Positions 23,755-31,683 of a stretch of 40,239 nt of DNA are shown piece by piece; position 1 is the first letter of the stretch, and the number at the start of each line of letters is the position of its first letter. A program made the position numbers and the translations under genes. Under the pieces are notes generated by a model. The model worked only from the letters and a program-made list of their open reading frames with translations, was not told where the DNA came from and made no database searches. Source of the DNA: CAWBRT01 sp050015355 (GTDB lineage: Bacteria; Acidobacteriota; Terriglobia; Terriglobales; Acidobacteriaceae); contig JBEKBO010000025.1 of NCBI GenBank assembly GCA_050015355.1, positions 1 through 40,239 of the forward strand, given 5' to 3'.

Positions 23755-25647
23755 ATGAGAAGGTTCTTGACCTCGCTGGGTCTTGTTCTTGTTGCATGCC
23801 CGCTTTTCGCCGCCGATGGTGCTGCAGCACAGATATACCATCAGAATTACAATCCTCTGGGCAATGTCGCTCTTTCGACGATTGTGGCGGCAATCCCGAT
23901 TCTGGCACTTCTGTATTTCATCGCCCTCCATCCGCACCGGGAACGGGGCGTGCGCCATCTCGGCATCAGCGCGCCCTATGCCGCCTTCTACGGCGTTGTG
24001 GCCGCTTTTCTCGTCTCCTGCATTGCCTTCCGCATGCCCTTCGCGGCTGCCTTGTCCGCCTTTGCCTTTGGGTCGCTCTCAGGCTTTCTAGGCATCATCT
24101 GGATTGTCCTCGGAGCGATGTTCCTCTACACCATGACGGTCATCACGGGCAAGTTCGAGATTGTCAAGGAATCGATCATCCACATCTCTTTCGACCGGCG
24201 CTTGCAGGTACTGTTGATTGCCTTCTCATTCGGAGCAATCATCGAGGGAACCTCCGGCTTCGGGACCCCGGTGGCCATCGCCGGTGCGGTGATGGTGGGC
24301 CTCGGCTTCTCGCCCTTCGACGCTGCCGTGCTCAATCTGATCGCCAACACGGCCCCGGTGGCGTACGGAGCGATCGGCACCCCTATCGTGACGCTGGCCG
24401 CCGTCAGTGGCCTTGATCAGCTCACCCTCTCCTCAATGGCCGGCCGGCAGCTTCCCTTCGTCTCCGTGCTCATTCCGTTCTGGCTGGTGACCACCTTTGT
24501 ACTCATGCAGGGAGGCAAGTTTAAGGAAGCCTGGGAAGTGTGGCCGGCGACGCTCTGCTCCGGACTATCATTCGCCATCATGCAGTTTGTGGCATCGCAG
24601 ACTGCCGCCTTCCACCTGATGACCGACGTAGTGGCAGGCGTCTTTTCCGTGGTCTGCACCGCCCTGTTCCTGCGCTTTGTCTGGCATCCGAAGACCCGTT
24701 TCCTGCTCCGGTCCGAGCGTAAGGCGCTGGCCGCGACCGAGGGCGCGGAGGCAGGTGCGGTCGTACAGCAACAGCCCGCGGAGTGGAAGTATAAATACAC
24801 CTTCGCCGAGACCGCATACGCCTGGATTCCGTGGGCGATTCTGATCCTTTGCTGTGCACTCTGGGGTATGCCGAGTTGGAGGACCCAGCTCAATGGCGTC
24901 TTTGCATCGATCAAGATCGGCGGAAGTTTCCTCGGCTCAGCGTTCGGCGGCACACTCTCATTGCCCTACTGGGACATGCCCGCCCTGCATAACCTGGTGA
25001 TGCGCGTGCCTCCCGTGGCGCCGTTGAATGCAAAGCCGGAGGCTGCCAGATTTGTCATCAACTGGCTCTCCGCCGCCGGCACCGGAGTGGTTTTTGCAGC
25101 CATCCTCACCGGGTTCGTTTTGAAGTTGAGCCCCGCCCAATGGAAGGAAGCGGCGGGATACACGCTTCGCCGCATGAAGATCCCAGTCCTGGTCATCGGT
25201 CAAGTGCTGGGCCTCGGCTTTTTGACACGCTACTGCGGCACCGATGCGGTCCTCGGATTGGCCTTCACCAGCGCGGGCGTCTTGTATCCTTTCTTCGCCG
25301 CCTACCTTGGCTGGCTGGGCGTCTTCCTTACCGGCTCCGACACCGCTTCCAATGCACTTTTCGGAAGCCTGCAGCGGATCACCGCCCAGCAACTTCATTT
25401 GAATGAAATCCTCATCGTGGCGACGAACTCGACCGGCGGTGTTATGGGCAAGATGATCGATGCCCAGTCCATCATGGTCGCCTGCGCCGCCTGCTACGAT
25501 GATCCTTACGAACGCTCGCACGCCATGGGGCCGATCTTCCGCAAGGTCTTCTGGCACTCCATAGTGCTGGCAGCCATAGTTGGCGTGATCGTCATGCTCC
25601 AGGCATACGTCTTCCCGTGGATGATTCCGTCGCCTCCTGTCAAGTAA
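23755..25647 (+). CDS. lldP: L-lactate permease with N-terminal signal-like extension
   Basis: This inner-membrane lactate/glycolate-proton symporter of the LctP family has 630 residues from MRRFLTSLGLVLVACPLF. The hallmark GAIIEGTSGFGTPVAIAGA is present near residue 160, with NTAPVAYGAIGTPI, TRYCGTDAVLGLAFT and the C-terminal GSDTASNALFGSLQ and NSTGGVMGKMIDAQSIMVA. The family start (YxPLGxxxLSxxxAxIPI) appears only after about 30 residues, so the first 26 look like a cleavable signal peptide ending AAAQ. I chose ATG 23755 because AGGAGG lies 6 nt upstream; the GTG at 23698 has none. A strong terminator follows. Divergent from a GntR regulator, it probably supplies the Tat and FAD hydroxyacid dehydrogenases of this region. 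Confidence 0.94.
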   Translation: MRRFLTSLGLVLVACPLFAADGAAAQIYHQNYNPLGNVALSTIVAAIPILALLYFIALHPHRERGVRHLGISAPYAAFYGVVAAFLVSCIAFRMPFAAALSAFAFGSLSGFLGIIWIVLGAMFLYTMTVITGKFEIVKESIIHISFDRRLQVLLIAFSFGAIIEGTSGFGTPVAIAGAVMVGLGFSPFDAAVLNLIANTAPVAYGAIGTPIVTLAAVSGLDQLTLSSMAGRQLPFVSVLIPFWLVTTFVLMQGGKFKEAWEVWPATLCSGLSFAIMQFVASQTAAFHLMTDVVAGVFSVVCTALFLRFVWHPKTRFLLRSERKALAATEGAEAGAVVQQQPAEWKYKYTFAETAYAWIPWAILILCCALWGMPSWRTQLNGVFASIKIGGSFLGSAFGGTLSLPYWDMPALHNLVMRVPPVAPLNAKPEAARFVINWLSAAGTGVVFAAILTGFVLKLSPAQWKEAAGYTLRRMKIPVLVIGQVLGLGFLTRYCGTDAVLGLAFTSAGVLYPFFAAYLGWLGVFLTGSDTASNALFGSLQRITAQQLHLNEILIVATNSTGGVMGKMIDAQSIMVACAACYDDPYERSHAMGPIFRKVFWHSIVLAAIVGVIVMLQAYVFPWMIPSPPVK

Positions 25648-25656
25648 AGAAATGCG

Positions 25657-25699
25657 CCCGGGGAGGGCGTGACAGCACACTTCCCTCCCCGGGGTTTTT
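25657..25699 (+). terminator. Rho-independent terminator of lldP
   Basis: CCCGGGGAGGG (25657-25667) does not pair across all positions with CCCTCCCCGGG (25683-25693) unless read as the expected stem; it does, giving an 11-bp perfect stem with a 15-nt loop, followed by GTTTTTC. It starts 9 nt after the lldP stop codon. Confidence 0.85.
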
Positions 25700-25785
25700 C
25701 TCCCGCTCCAGCCTCCAGCCCGAAAGTTGTGTTGCACTTTACCTTGCCGCTCCGGCGGGATCAGCATGAAATTTTCGCGCCCAAG

Positions 25786-25801
25786 TGTGACACTGGTCAC
25801 A
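25786..25801. promoter_or_regulatory. CRP-type binding site upstream of the response regulator
   Basis: TGTGA-CACTGG-TCACA matches the CRP core TGTGA-N6-TCACA exactly. Perfect 6-bp arms (TGTGAC/GTCACA) flank 4 bp. It lies 170 bp upstream of the ATG at 25972. A further TGTGAC half-site is at 25809. A CRP/FNR-family regulator elsewhere in the genome is implied but not seen here. Confidence 0.55.
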
Positions 25802-25971
25802 GATTCGCTGTGACAATGAGCGCATGTTTACTAAATGCGCAATAGGGTGGTTTCAGAATAAGGTTATCCCGGAGTCGAGCTTCATGGGAGGCACCTTTCG
25901 CGAAACTGGTCTGGAGAGAGCGGTGGAGCTCTGGAGCGCAAGCGCAACTGGCTGGCCCGAACAAGGAACGT

Positions 25972-26961
25972 ATGGCAACCCGTATCTTATTCGTAGACGA
26001 CGCACCCTCCATACAAGAGACTTTGCCGCGAATCCTTGCGATGCACGGCTACGAGGTGACTTCCGCGGGGACGGTAGCCGAGGCCCTGTCCAAGATCGCG
26101 TCCTGCCCTTTCGATGTTTTGATTTCCGATCTCAATATCGGCGAAGCGGGTGATGGCTTCACGGTGGTAAGCGCGATGCGGCGCACTCAACCTAAATGCC
26201 TCACGTTTATTTTGACCGGATACCCGGCCTTCGAAACCGCGCTAAAAGCCATCCGCAGTCAAGTGGACGATTACCTGCTCAAGCCGGCTCCCATCCCCGA
26301 ACTGGTCGATGCCATTGAACGGAAATTGAAGTCCGCGGAGCGCAGGCCGCTTCGGCCAATTGCGTCGAAACGGATCGCCGAAGTCATCCGCGAGAACATC
26401 GCCAAGATTGGGCAGCGGACGCTTGCCGCGATGAAAACGGAGCCGGAATTGGCCGCTTTGCCGCTGACGGACGAGCAGCGTCTTTTTCCTTTTGCTTCTT
26501 TGCTGGAAGATGTGGCGGAGATGCTGGCGGCTTCCGACCCTGGCAGTACCTTTAAGAAGAGCATGCATTCGGCGGCCATGCGCGGACACCTCCGGCGTTT
26601 GCAAGGTTATTCAATTCCGCTGATCATCGCCAGCTTGCGGTTATTGGAGAATGCGGTCTACGAGGTTGTCGGCGAGAACCTGCCGGCACTGGATATCAGC
26701 TTCGTAATCTCCGACATTCGACAGCTCAACAACAGCCTTGCGCTGCAACTGCAAGAAACCGCCAAGGCTTACCTGGCAGCCGAAGAGCGCCGGTTGGTAT
26801 TCGACAATTCCGAAAAATGGGCAGGATGGTACTGCGCCGGTTGCTGCTGGAATCGTCCCGAGCCCAAATCGGAAACGGAGCGCCGCGCTCTTGCCGCTCG
26901 GATTGATGCCGAGTTCGAGGCTCATCGCTGCGAGCCCTTCGCACGCGAACACTGGAAATAA
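25972..26961 (+). CDS. Response regulator with C-terminal RsbRD-N-like domain
   Basis: A two-component receiver protein of 329 residues. REC domain at about 1-120: RILFVDDAP with Asp9/Asp10, phosphoacceptor Asp53 in VLISDLNIGEAGDGF, Thr in FILTGYP and Lys in YLLKPAP. No DNA-binding helix-turn-helix is visible. Residues about 130-290 are helical and resemble RsbRD-type sensor domains (IAKIGQRTLAAMKTEPELAALPL), a family used in stress-signalling partners. This resemblance is from memory and needs a profile search. The last 50 residues carry Cys residues (WYCAGCCW). AAGGA precedes the ATG at 25972. The cognate kinase is not in the window. A CRP-type site upstream suggests catabolite control. Confidence 0.85.
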   Translation: MATRILFVDDAPSIQETLPRILAMHGYEVTSAGTVAEALSKIASCPFDVLISDLNIGEAGDGFTVVSAMRRTQPKCLTFILTGYPAFETALKAIRSQVDDYLLKPAPIPELVDAIERKLKSAERRPLRPIASKRIAEVIRENIAKIGQRTLAAMKTEPELAALPLTDEQRLFPFASLLEDVAEMLAASDPGSTFKKSMHSAAMRGHLRRLQGYSIPLIIASLRLLENAVYEVVGENLPALDISFVISDIRQLNNSLALQLQETAKAYLAAEERRLVFDNSEKWAGWYCAGCCWNRPEPKSETERRALAARIDAEFEAHRCEPFAREHWK

Positions 26962-27173
26962 AAGACTGGCTGATTCCGCTTGCGGCGCGGCGGCGGACCA
27001 CATCGCTGCCGGGCACTGGCATTGCCATTTGGCGATTGCCGCTTAGCGATTGACAACCGTTCCCCATTCCGGCACAGTGGTTTTCTTCTACAAAGAACAG
27101 GTAGATACCACCTGCTGCGGGTGTGGTGCGTTCCGGCTAGAGCACCGTTAGCGCACTTGATTTAGAAGGATTC

Positions 27174-27365
27174 ATGAACAAGGACTGGCACAAGCAGCAC
27201 AGAATGCCTCGCGATGCATCGCCGAGAGAGCGGGTCCAGTGGCATCTTGAGCACGCGAAGAACTGTTCATGCAGGCCGTTCCCCAAGGGACTGCTGTCGA
27301 AACTGAGCGAACAGGAAAGGCGGCAGTTAGCGGGCAAGGTCGACCGATCTGTCCCCTCGACTTGA
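27174..27365 (+). CDS. Small Cys/His-containing conserved-type protein
   Basis: This short protein of 63 residues starts MNKDWHKQHRMPRDAS. The core WHLEHAKNCSCRPFPKGLL has His, Cys-x-Cys and Pro spacing that I recognise as recurring in small proteins of unknown function from diverse bacteria. That recollection is not a database result. The ATG at 27174 has AAGGA 4 nt upstream. It lies between the response regulator and the exported hydroxyacid dehydrogenase, with about 120 bp to the latter. The Cys and His residues might bind a metal. Function unknown. Confidence 0.55.
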   Translation: MNKDWHKQHRMPRDASPRERVQWHLEHAKNCSCRPFPKGLLSKLSEQERRQLAGKVDRSVPST

Positions 27366-27483
27366 TCGACCTCGTCACGCAGTTGAATGTGGGTACGAGC
27401 GATGGCGTTGTTTTCGTGGCGAATAAGTAGATCGTGGTTGATATCTAAATACATTTATCCGTTGGTATTACAGGAGCGTTCCT

Positions 27484-28683
27484 ATGTCCAGACGTGATTT
27501 TCTAAAAGCTTCCGCACTTTTTGGAGCCGGCGCACTGGCCGGCGAAGTGATCCTCCCGGCGACTGCGTCGGCCCAAGCCACAAATGCCGCTCCGGCGACC
27601 AGTAAGGCGCCAGCCCCATTTGCTCCGGCTTACGGGCCGGGAAGCGCTAAAGGAAGCGTGGCAGACGTTTACCAGAAGGCCCGCCAAGTGATGTATCCCA
27701 TCTGTCGCGTCTGTCCGGCATGCGACGGCGTGGCCTGCGTTGGAGAGTTTCCGGGAATCGGCGGCCTGGGTTCAGGCATGTCGTTCCAGAACAATTATCG
27801 CGGCCTGCAGCGGGTGCGCTTCAAGTTGCGGCCGCTGAACGGCGTATCCAATCAGGACAAGAAACCCGACACTTCCACGGTCATACTCGGACAGAAGCTT
27901 TCCCTGCCTGCGGTGGCGGCGCCCGTCGGGGGGCCGGCGGGCAACTTTCGTGGTTTGCTGCCTGACGCCGAATACTTCGACAGGATTATCGGCGGATGCG
28001 TCGATGCCGGGACCATGGGCGCCATTGGCGATGGTCAAACCGACAAGATCGAATTGATCAAGGGCAGGTACGATGTCATTGCAAGATACCAGGGCAAAGC
28101 CATTGCGGGCATTAAGCCGCGCCCACAGCAGAATCTGTTGAGCATCGTCAAATTGGCCGAAGCCGCAAATGCCTGGATGATTTCCATCGACATCGATTCC
28201 GCAGGCCGATACAAGGGGAATTCTCGTGACATCGCGGTTGAGCCGAAGACAGTTGCTCAACTGCGCGAAATCGTTCGCGCCACCAGGATTCCGGTCATCG
28301 TGAAGGGCATTACGACTCCCGAAGATGCACTGTTAGCCAGAGAGGCCGGAGCCGCTGGAATCTGCGTCTCCAATCATGGCGGCCGCGTTCTGGATCACAC
28401 GCCCGGCACTGCCGCTGTGCTGCCTGCCATTGCCGACAAGGTGAAAGGCAAGATGGTTATTTTTGTCGACGGCTGCGTGCACTACGGCGACGACGTTCTG
28501 AAGTACGTTGCCTTGGGCGCGGATTGCGTGATGGTGGGCCGCCACATTATCCGCGCGGCATTCGGAGATGGCCGGCCGGGAGTCGGGCTGTTCATGAAGA
28601 CGATGCGCGATGAACTGGAAGCCGCCATGGTAGTCACCGCCTGCCCGGATGTTCGCAGCATCGGCCGGCAGATCCTGGCGTAG
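27484..28683 (+). CDS. Tat-exported FMN-dependent alpha-hydroxyacid dehydrogenase
   Basis: Probably a periplasmic 2-hydroxyacid (lactate or glycolate type) dehydrogenase of the FMN glycolate-oxidase fold. Of 399 residues, the first about 30 form a Tat signal: MSRRDFLKASALFGAGALAG, ending ATASAQ. A cysteine cluster follows: Cys74, Cys77, Cys80, Cys85 (ICRVCPACDGVACVGEF), as in an anaerobe subgroup of the family. The TIM barrel has Lys274 in PVIVKGI, catalytic His298 and Arg301 in SNHGGRVLDH, and FMN-phosphate loops VDGCVHYGDDV and MVGRHIIRA. AGGAG lies 7 nt before the ATG. A triheme cytochrome starts 10 nt after the stop, which strongly suggests electron transfer to periplasmic cytochrome rather than O2. 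Substrate inferred. Confidence 0.92.
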   Translation: MSRRDFLKASALFGAGALAGEVILPATASAQATNAAPATSKAPAPFAPAYGPGSAKGSVADVYQKARQVMYPICRVCPACDGVACVGEFPGIGGLGSGMSFQNNYRGLQRVRFKLRPLNGVSNQDKKPDTSTVILGQKLSLPAVAAPVGGPAGNFRGLLPDAEYFDRIIGGCVDAGTMGAIGDGQTDKIELIKGRYDVIARYQGKAIAGIKPRPQQNLLSIVKLAEAANAWMISIDIDSAGRYKGNSRDIAVEPKTVAQLREIVRATRIPVIVKGITTPEDALLAREAGAAGICVSNHGGRVLDHTPGTAAVLPAIADKVKGKMVIFVDGCVHYGDDVLKYVALGADCVMVGRHIIRAAFGDGRPGVGLFMKTMRDELEAAMVVTACPDVRSIGRQILA

Positions 28684-28693
28684 GAGGCACTCT

Positions 28694-29023
28694 ATGACTC
28701 GCTTTCAGATGGGCCTTCGGCTGGCGCTGGTCTGCCTGTTGCTGTGCCTCTTCTGCTCGAACGCGGTTGGCGGAGACGTGAGGGCATTCAGTTACCGGGG
28801 CGGCGGGCAAGGATCGGTCATCTTCGACCATCGCATGCACGTCTCCAAGGGCTACACGTGTCTGGATTGCCACACGCGCCTGCCGTCGACAGGCAAACAG
28901 CTATTTCAGACCCGGAAACAAGGGCTGATTTCCATTGCCGACCACGGCAGCGATAGAAAGTGTTTCGCCTGCCACAACGACAAAGCCGCATTCAGCAATT
29001 GCGGCCAATGCCATCGCAAGTAG
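28694..29023 (+). CDS. Periplasmic triheme c7-type cytochrome
   Basis: Likely electron acceptor of the exported FMN dehydrogenase. The 109-residue protein has an N-terminal signal peptide (MTRFQMGLRLALVCLLLCLF). The mature part fits the c7-type triheme pattern: GSVIFDHRMHV near 40-50, then three haem sites C56LDCH60, C90FACH94 and C103GQCH107. The phrase CFACHNDKAAF is typical of that family. The ATG at 28694 has AGGAGG 6 nt upstream. It lies 10 nt after the dehydrogenase gene, so the two are almost certainly co-transcribed. The final acceptor (outer-membrane or terminal oxidase) is not in this window. Confidence 0.93.
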   Translation: MTRFQMGLRLALVCLLLCLFCSNAVGGDVRAFSYRGGGQGSVIFDHRMHVSKGYTCLDCHTRLPSTGKQLFQTRKQGLISIADHGSDRKCFACHNDKAAFSNCGQCHRK

Positions 29024-29040
29024 ACGGTTTGTGAGAAAAA

Positions 29041-29084
29041 GAAAAAATCCCGCCGGCCCTGGAATGCTCATTTCAGGACCGGCG
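29041..29084 (-). terminator. Rho-independent terminator of the garR-gyaR unit
   Basis: Read on the minus strand, CGCCGGTCCTG pairs with CAGGGCCGGCG (one bulge or mismatch), followed by GGATTTTTTC. It lies 67 nt beyond the hydroxyacid dehydrogenase stop codon. It may also halt convergent transcription from the cytochrome gene, though there is no T-run on that side. Confidence 0.8.
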
Positions 29085-29150
29085 AGATTGTCATGAGGGT
29101 GTAGCAACCGGGAAGGGAAGTCCGACTCGGCTGCCGCCGTGTGCAGCGGA

Positions 29151-30134
29151 TTATTTCTTCTTCAACACGTCCGGGTTCACGCACGTCTCAGGCGGCTCGC
29201 CGTGCAGAACCTTGATAATGTTATTCACGGCGATCCTGCCCATGGCGAGCCGGGTTTCGGTCGTCGACGATGCGATGTGCGGCACGATGACGACATTATC
29301 GAGTTCCGCCAGCCCGGGTTCGATCTGAGGTTCCTTTTCGAAAACATCGAGACCGGCGCCCCAGATCTGTTTTTCCCGCAGCGCCTTGACCAACGCCTTT
29401 TCGTCGACCACCGGCCCACGGCAGGCATTGATCAGAACCGCGGTTTTCTTCATCAGCTTGAGTTCTTTCTCGCCAATGTAGTGGTGAGTTTCCGGCATCA
29501 GCGGCACGTGCAGAGTAAGGAAATCCGACTCTTTCAACAGAGTCTCCTTGTCGACGTACGTGGCGCCGAATTGCTTTTCGAAATCCATGTTGCGGCGGAC
29601 GTCGGAGTAGATAATTTTCATATCGAACCCCTTCGCCTTGCGCGCAACATTCGATCCGATGCGGCCCAGGCCGGCGATCCCCAGCGTTTTTCGGTCCACA
29701 TCGAGACCGATAAAATCCATCGCCGCCCAGCCCTTCCACTTGCCCTGGCGAAGGTATTTGTCTGATTCGACGACCCGCCGGGCAGTGGACAAAAGCAGGG
29801 CCCAGGTATGCGTTGCAGTGGCGTCGTCGAGCACGCCCGGCGTATTGGTCAGAATTACGCCACGCTTGGTCGCGGCAGCCAAGTCGAAGTTGTTGAAGCC
29901 GACCGCGTAGTTGGCGACAATCTTCAACTGCGGCCCCGCCGCGTCCAGCAGTTCGCCGTCGACCGCGTCGGTCACCAGCGTCAGCAGGGCATCGCGGCCT
30001 TTGGCCTTGGCTTGCAACTCCACCTTGGGCAGGGCATGATCCCCATAGTTAACCTCGACATCGAAATGCTTCTTCAACTCGTCGATGTTCGCCTGAGGAA
30101 TCAGTCTGGTGACGAATACATTCGATTTTTTCAT
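29151..30134 (-). CDS. D-2-hydroxyacid dehydrogenase, glyoxylate/hydroxypyruvate reductase type
   Basis: This 327-residue NAD(P)-dependent enzyme of the GyaR/GhrB type probably reduces glyoxylate to glycolate or hydroxypyruvate to glycerate. The catalytic triad is visible: Arg in NACRGPVVDE, Glu in DVFEKEP, His in PHIASST. The nucleotide-binding GLGRIGSNVARKAKGF lies near residue 155, and VGFNNFDL near 78 is a family landmark. The usual NTARG is NACRG here, which leaves Arg in place. The ATG at 30134 follows garR by 33 nt on the same strand, and a terminator follows the stop. The pair forms a glyoxylate/tartronate-semialdehyde module. Confidence 0.92.
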   Translation of the reverse strand: MKKSNVFVTRLIPQANIDELKKHFDVEVNYGDHALPKVELQAKAKGRDALLTLVTDAVDGELLDAAGPQLKIVANYAVGFNNFDLAAATKRGVILTNTPGVLDDATATHTWALLLSTARRVVESDKYLRQGKWKGWAAMDFIGLDVDRKTLGIAGLGRIGSNVARKAKGFDMKIIYSDVRRNMDFEKQFGATYVDKETLLKESDFLTLHVPLMPETHHYIGEKELKLMKKTAVLINACRGPVVDEKALVKALREKQIWGAGLDVFEKEPQIEPGLAELDNVVIVPHIASSTTETRLAMGRIAVNNIIKVLHGEPPETCVNPDVLKKK

Positions 30135-30167
30135 CTCACCGTTCTGCTGCCATGCCGTTGCCTGCGT

Positions 30168-31061
30168 TTACGATTTCCGTTTGACTTCGATCTGGGCAAG
30201 CTTCTCGTAGAAGCGCACGATGGCGCCGTGGTCGCTATCGCCCATGCCGTCCACTTTCAGCGCCTGCATGATCTCCATGACGGCGGCCGAGAGCGGCAGC
30301 GGGACGCCGACGCCGTGGCCGGTGTCGAGAACGTTGCCCATATCCTTGATGTGCAGGTTGATGCGGAACCCGGGATTGAACTTGCGATCCATCATCAGTG
30401 GCGCCTTCGCGTTCAGCACAGTGCTGCCCGCGAGCCCGCCCTTGATCGCCTCGTACACCAGGTTCGGGTCCACGCCGGCCTTGGTGGCCAGTACCAGTGC
30501 TTCCGAGACCGCCGCAATGTTGATGGCGACGATGATCTGGTTTGCCAGCTTGGTAACGTTGCCGGCTCCGAGCGCACCCGTCAGGACCGCGGACGCCCCC
30601 ATGCACTTGAACACGGGAAGCATGGTGTCGAAATCCGCCTTTTCGCCGCCGACCATGATCGACAGCGTTCCGTCGATTGCCTTCGGTTCGCCACCGCTGA
30701 CCGGGGCGTCGAGCATGCGGATGCCTTTCTTCTTCAGTTCCGCACCGACTTCGCGCGCCACCAGCGGAGCGATCGAGCTCATATCGACCACCAGCGAGCC
30801 GGATTTTGCGCCTTCGATGAGGCCGTTCTTGCCCAGCACCACTTCCTTCACCTGGGGCGAATTCGGCAGCATGGTGATGATGACATCGCTCTTGGAGGCA
30901 ACATCGCTGGGCGAGGCGCCAACTTCCGCGCCAGCCTTCTTGACCTCTTCCACGGCGGCCGGAACGATATCGTAAACGACCAGTTTGTAACCGGCCTTAA
31001 GCAGATTCTTGCTCATGGGTTTCCCCATGATTCCCAAACCAACAAATCCAATTTTGTTCAT
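30168..31061 (-). CDS. garR: 2-hydroxy-3-oxopropionate (tartronate semialdehyde) reductase-like
   Basis: A beta-hydroxyacid dehydrogenase of 297 residues, close to tartronate semialdehyde reductase, which makes D-glycerate. It has GFVGLGIMGKPMSKNL at the N-terminus, the substrate loop DAPVSGGEPKA near 118, and catalytic Lys in GNVTKLANQ near 171. AGGGA stands 6 nt before the ATG at 31061. Other 3-hydroxyisobutyrate dehydrogenase relatives cannot be excluded from sequence alone. The downstream glyoxylate-reductase gene and the upstream GlcG gene favour glyoxylate/glycerate metabolism. Confidence 0.9.
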   Translation of the reverse strand: MNKIGFVGLGIMGKPMSKNLLKAGYKLVVYDIVPAAVEEVKKAGAEVGASPSDVASKSDVIITMLPNSPQVKEVVLGKNGLIEGAKSGSLVVDMSSIAPLVAREVGAELKKKGIRMLDAPVSGGEPKAIDGTLSIMVGGEKADFDTMLPVFKCMGASAVLTGALGAGNVTKLANQIIVAINIAAVSEALVLATKAGVDPNLVYEAIKGGLAGSTVLNAKAPLMMDRKFNPGFRINLHIKDMGNVLDTGHGVGVPLPLSAAVMEIMQALKVDGMGDSDHGAIVRFYEKLAQIEVKRKS

Positions 31062-31266
31062 TTTTATTCCCTGCGAAAATTAAGATTAGGAAAAGCCAAA
31101 TCCAGAGCCGTTAGGGGCTAAAGCCCGCGCCATTACTGGCTCTGGACGGCGCGGCTGACATGATCTCTTTTGAGACTGGAGTCGCCTAGCCCAAGACATA
31201 TTGAGCAGTAGCGAAGAGCTGTCATGTAAGCCGTGCCCCTTCAAAGAAACATTTATGCAACCAGTT

Positions 31267-31683
31267 CTAGACCTTGCCTGTTTTCACCAGTTCTGCCATG
31301 GCTTCCGTGATGGACTGGTCCTCGCTTGGCGCAAGGCCGCTCACTCCCACGGCGCCCAGAACGTTGCCGGCGGCGTCCTTCAGAAGGTTGCCGCCAGGAA
31401 GCGCCGTGAGCGTATCGTCGCCAAAAAAACCGGCCTCGACCTGTTCCTTGTGGAGCCGTGCCAGGAATGCGTCAGTCGACATACCCATCCGGACAGCAGT
31501 GTACGCCTTCCGGCGCGAGATTTCGATGCCTCGCACCGGCGCGTTATTCATGCGGGCGAAAGCGACCTGGAATCCATACTTGTCGCACACCGAAACACTA
31601 ATAGGGCGGCCAAATTCCTTGGCCGCCTTCTCGACAGCCTGAGCGAGGATCTTCTGCGCAGACTCCAAACTCACCATTTCCAT
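31267..31683 (-). CDS. GlcG/HbpS-family protein
   Basis: A small protein (138 residues) of the GlcG/HbpS family, which is found in glycolate operons and among haem-binding sensors. The family pattern is clear: VSVCDKYGFQVAFARMNNAP, then SRRKAYTAV near 57, ALPGGNLLKDAAGNVLGAVGVSG near 94-116, and a C-terminal helix. No signal peptide is present. It starts at the ATG at 31683 with a weak AAGAAG ribosome site. It lies 205 bp upstream of garR on the same strand, and a CRP-like dyad lies about 85 bp upstream. A binding or enzyme role in glycolate use is likely but unproven. Confidence 0.88.
   Translation of the reverse strand: MEMVSLESAQKILAQAVEKAAKEFGRPISVSVCDKYGFQVAFARMNNAPVRGIEISRRKAYTAVRMGMSTDAFLARLHKEQVEAGFFGDDTLTALPGGNLLKDAAGNVLGAVGVSGLAPSEDQSITEAMAELVKTGKV

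Noticed and set aside
25824..26153. 109-codon plus-strand frame upstream of the response regulator
   Set aside because: It overlaps the receiver domain in another frame and its product is Arg-rich without motifs.
26980..27060. Sigma-54-like TGGC...TTGC word before the small protein gene
   Set aside because: The spacing does not fit the -24/-12 consensus.
29808..31121. 437-codon plus-strand open frame
   Set aside because: It is antisense to the garR and gyaR genes, with His/Arg-rich composition typical of shadow frames.
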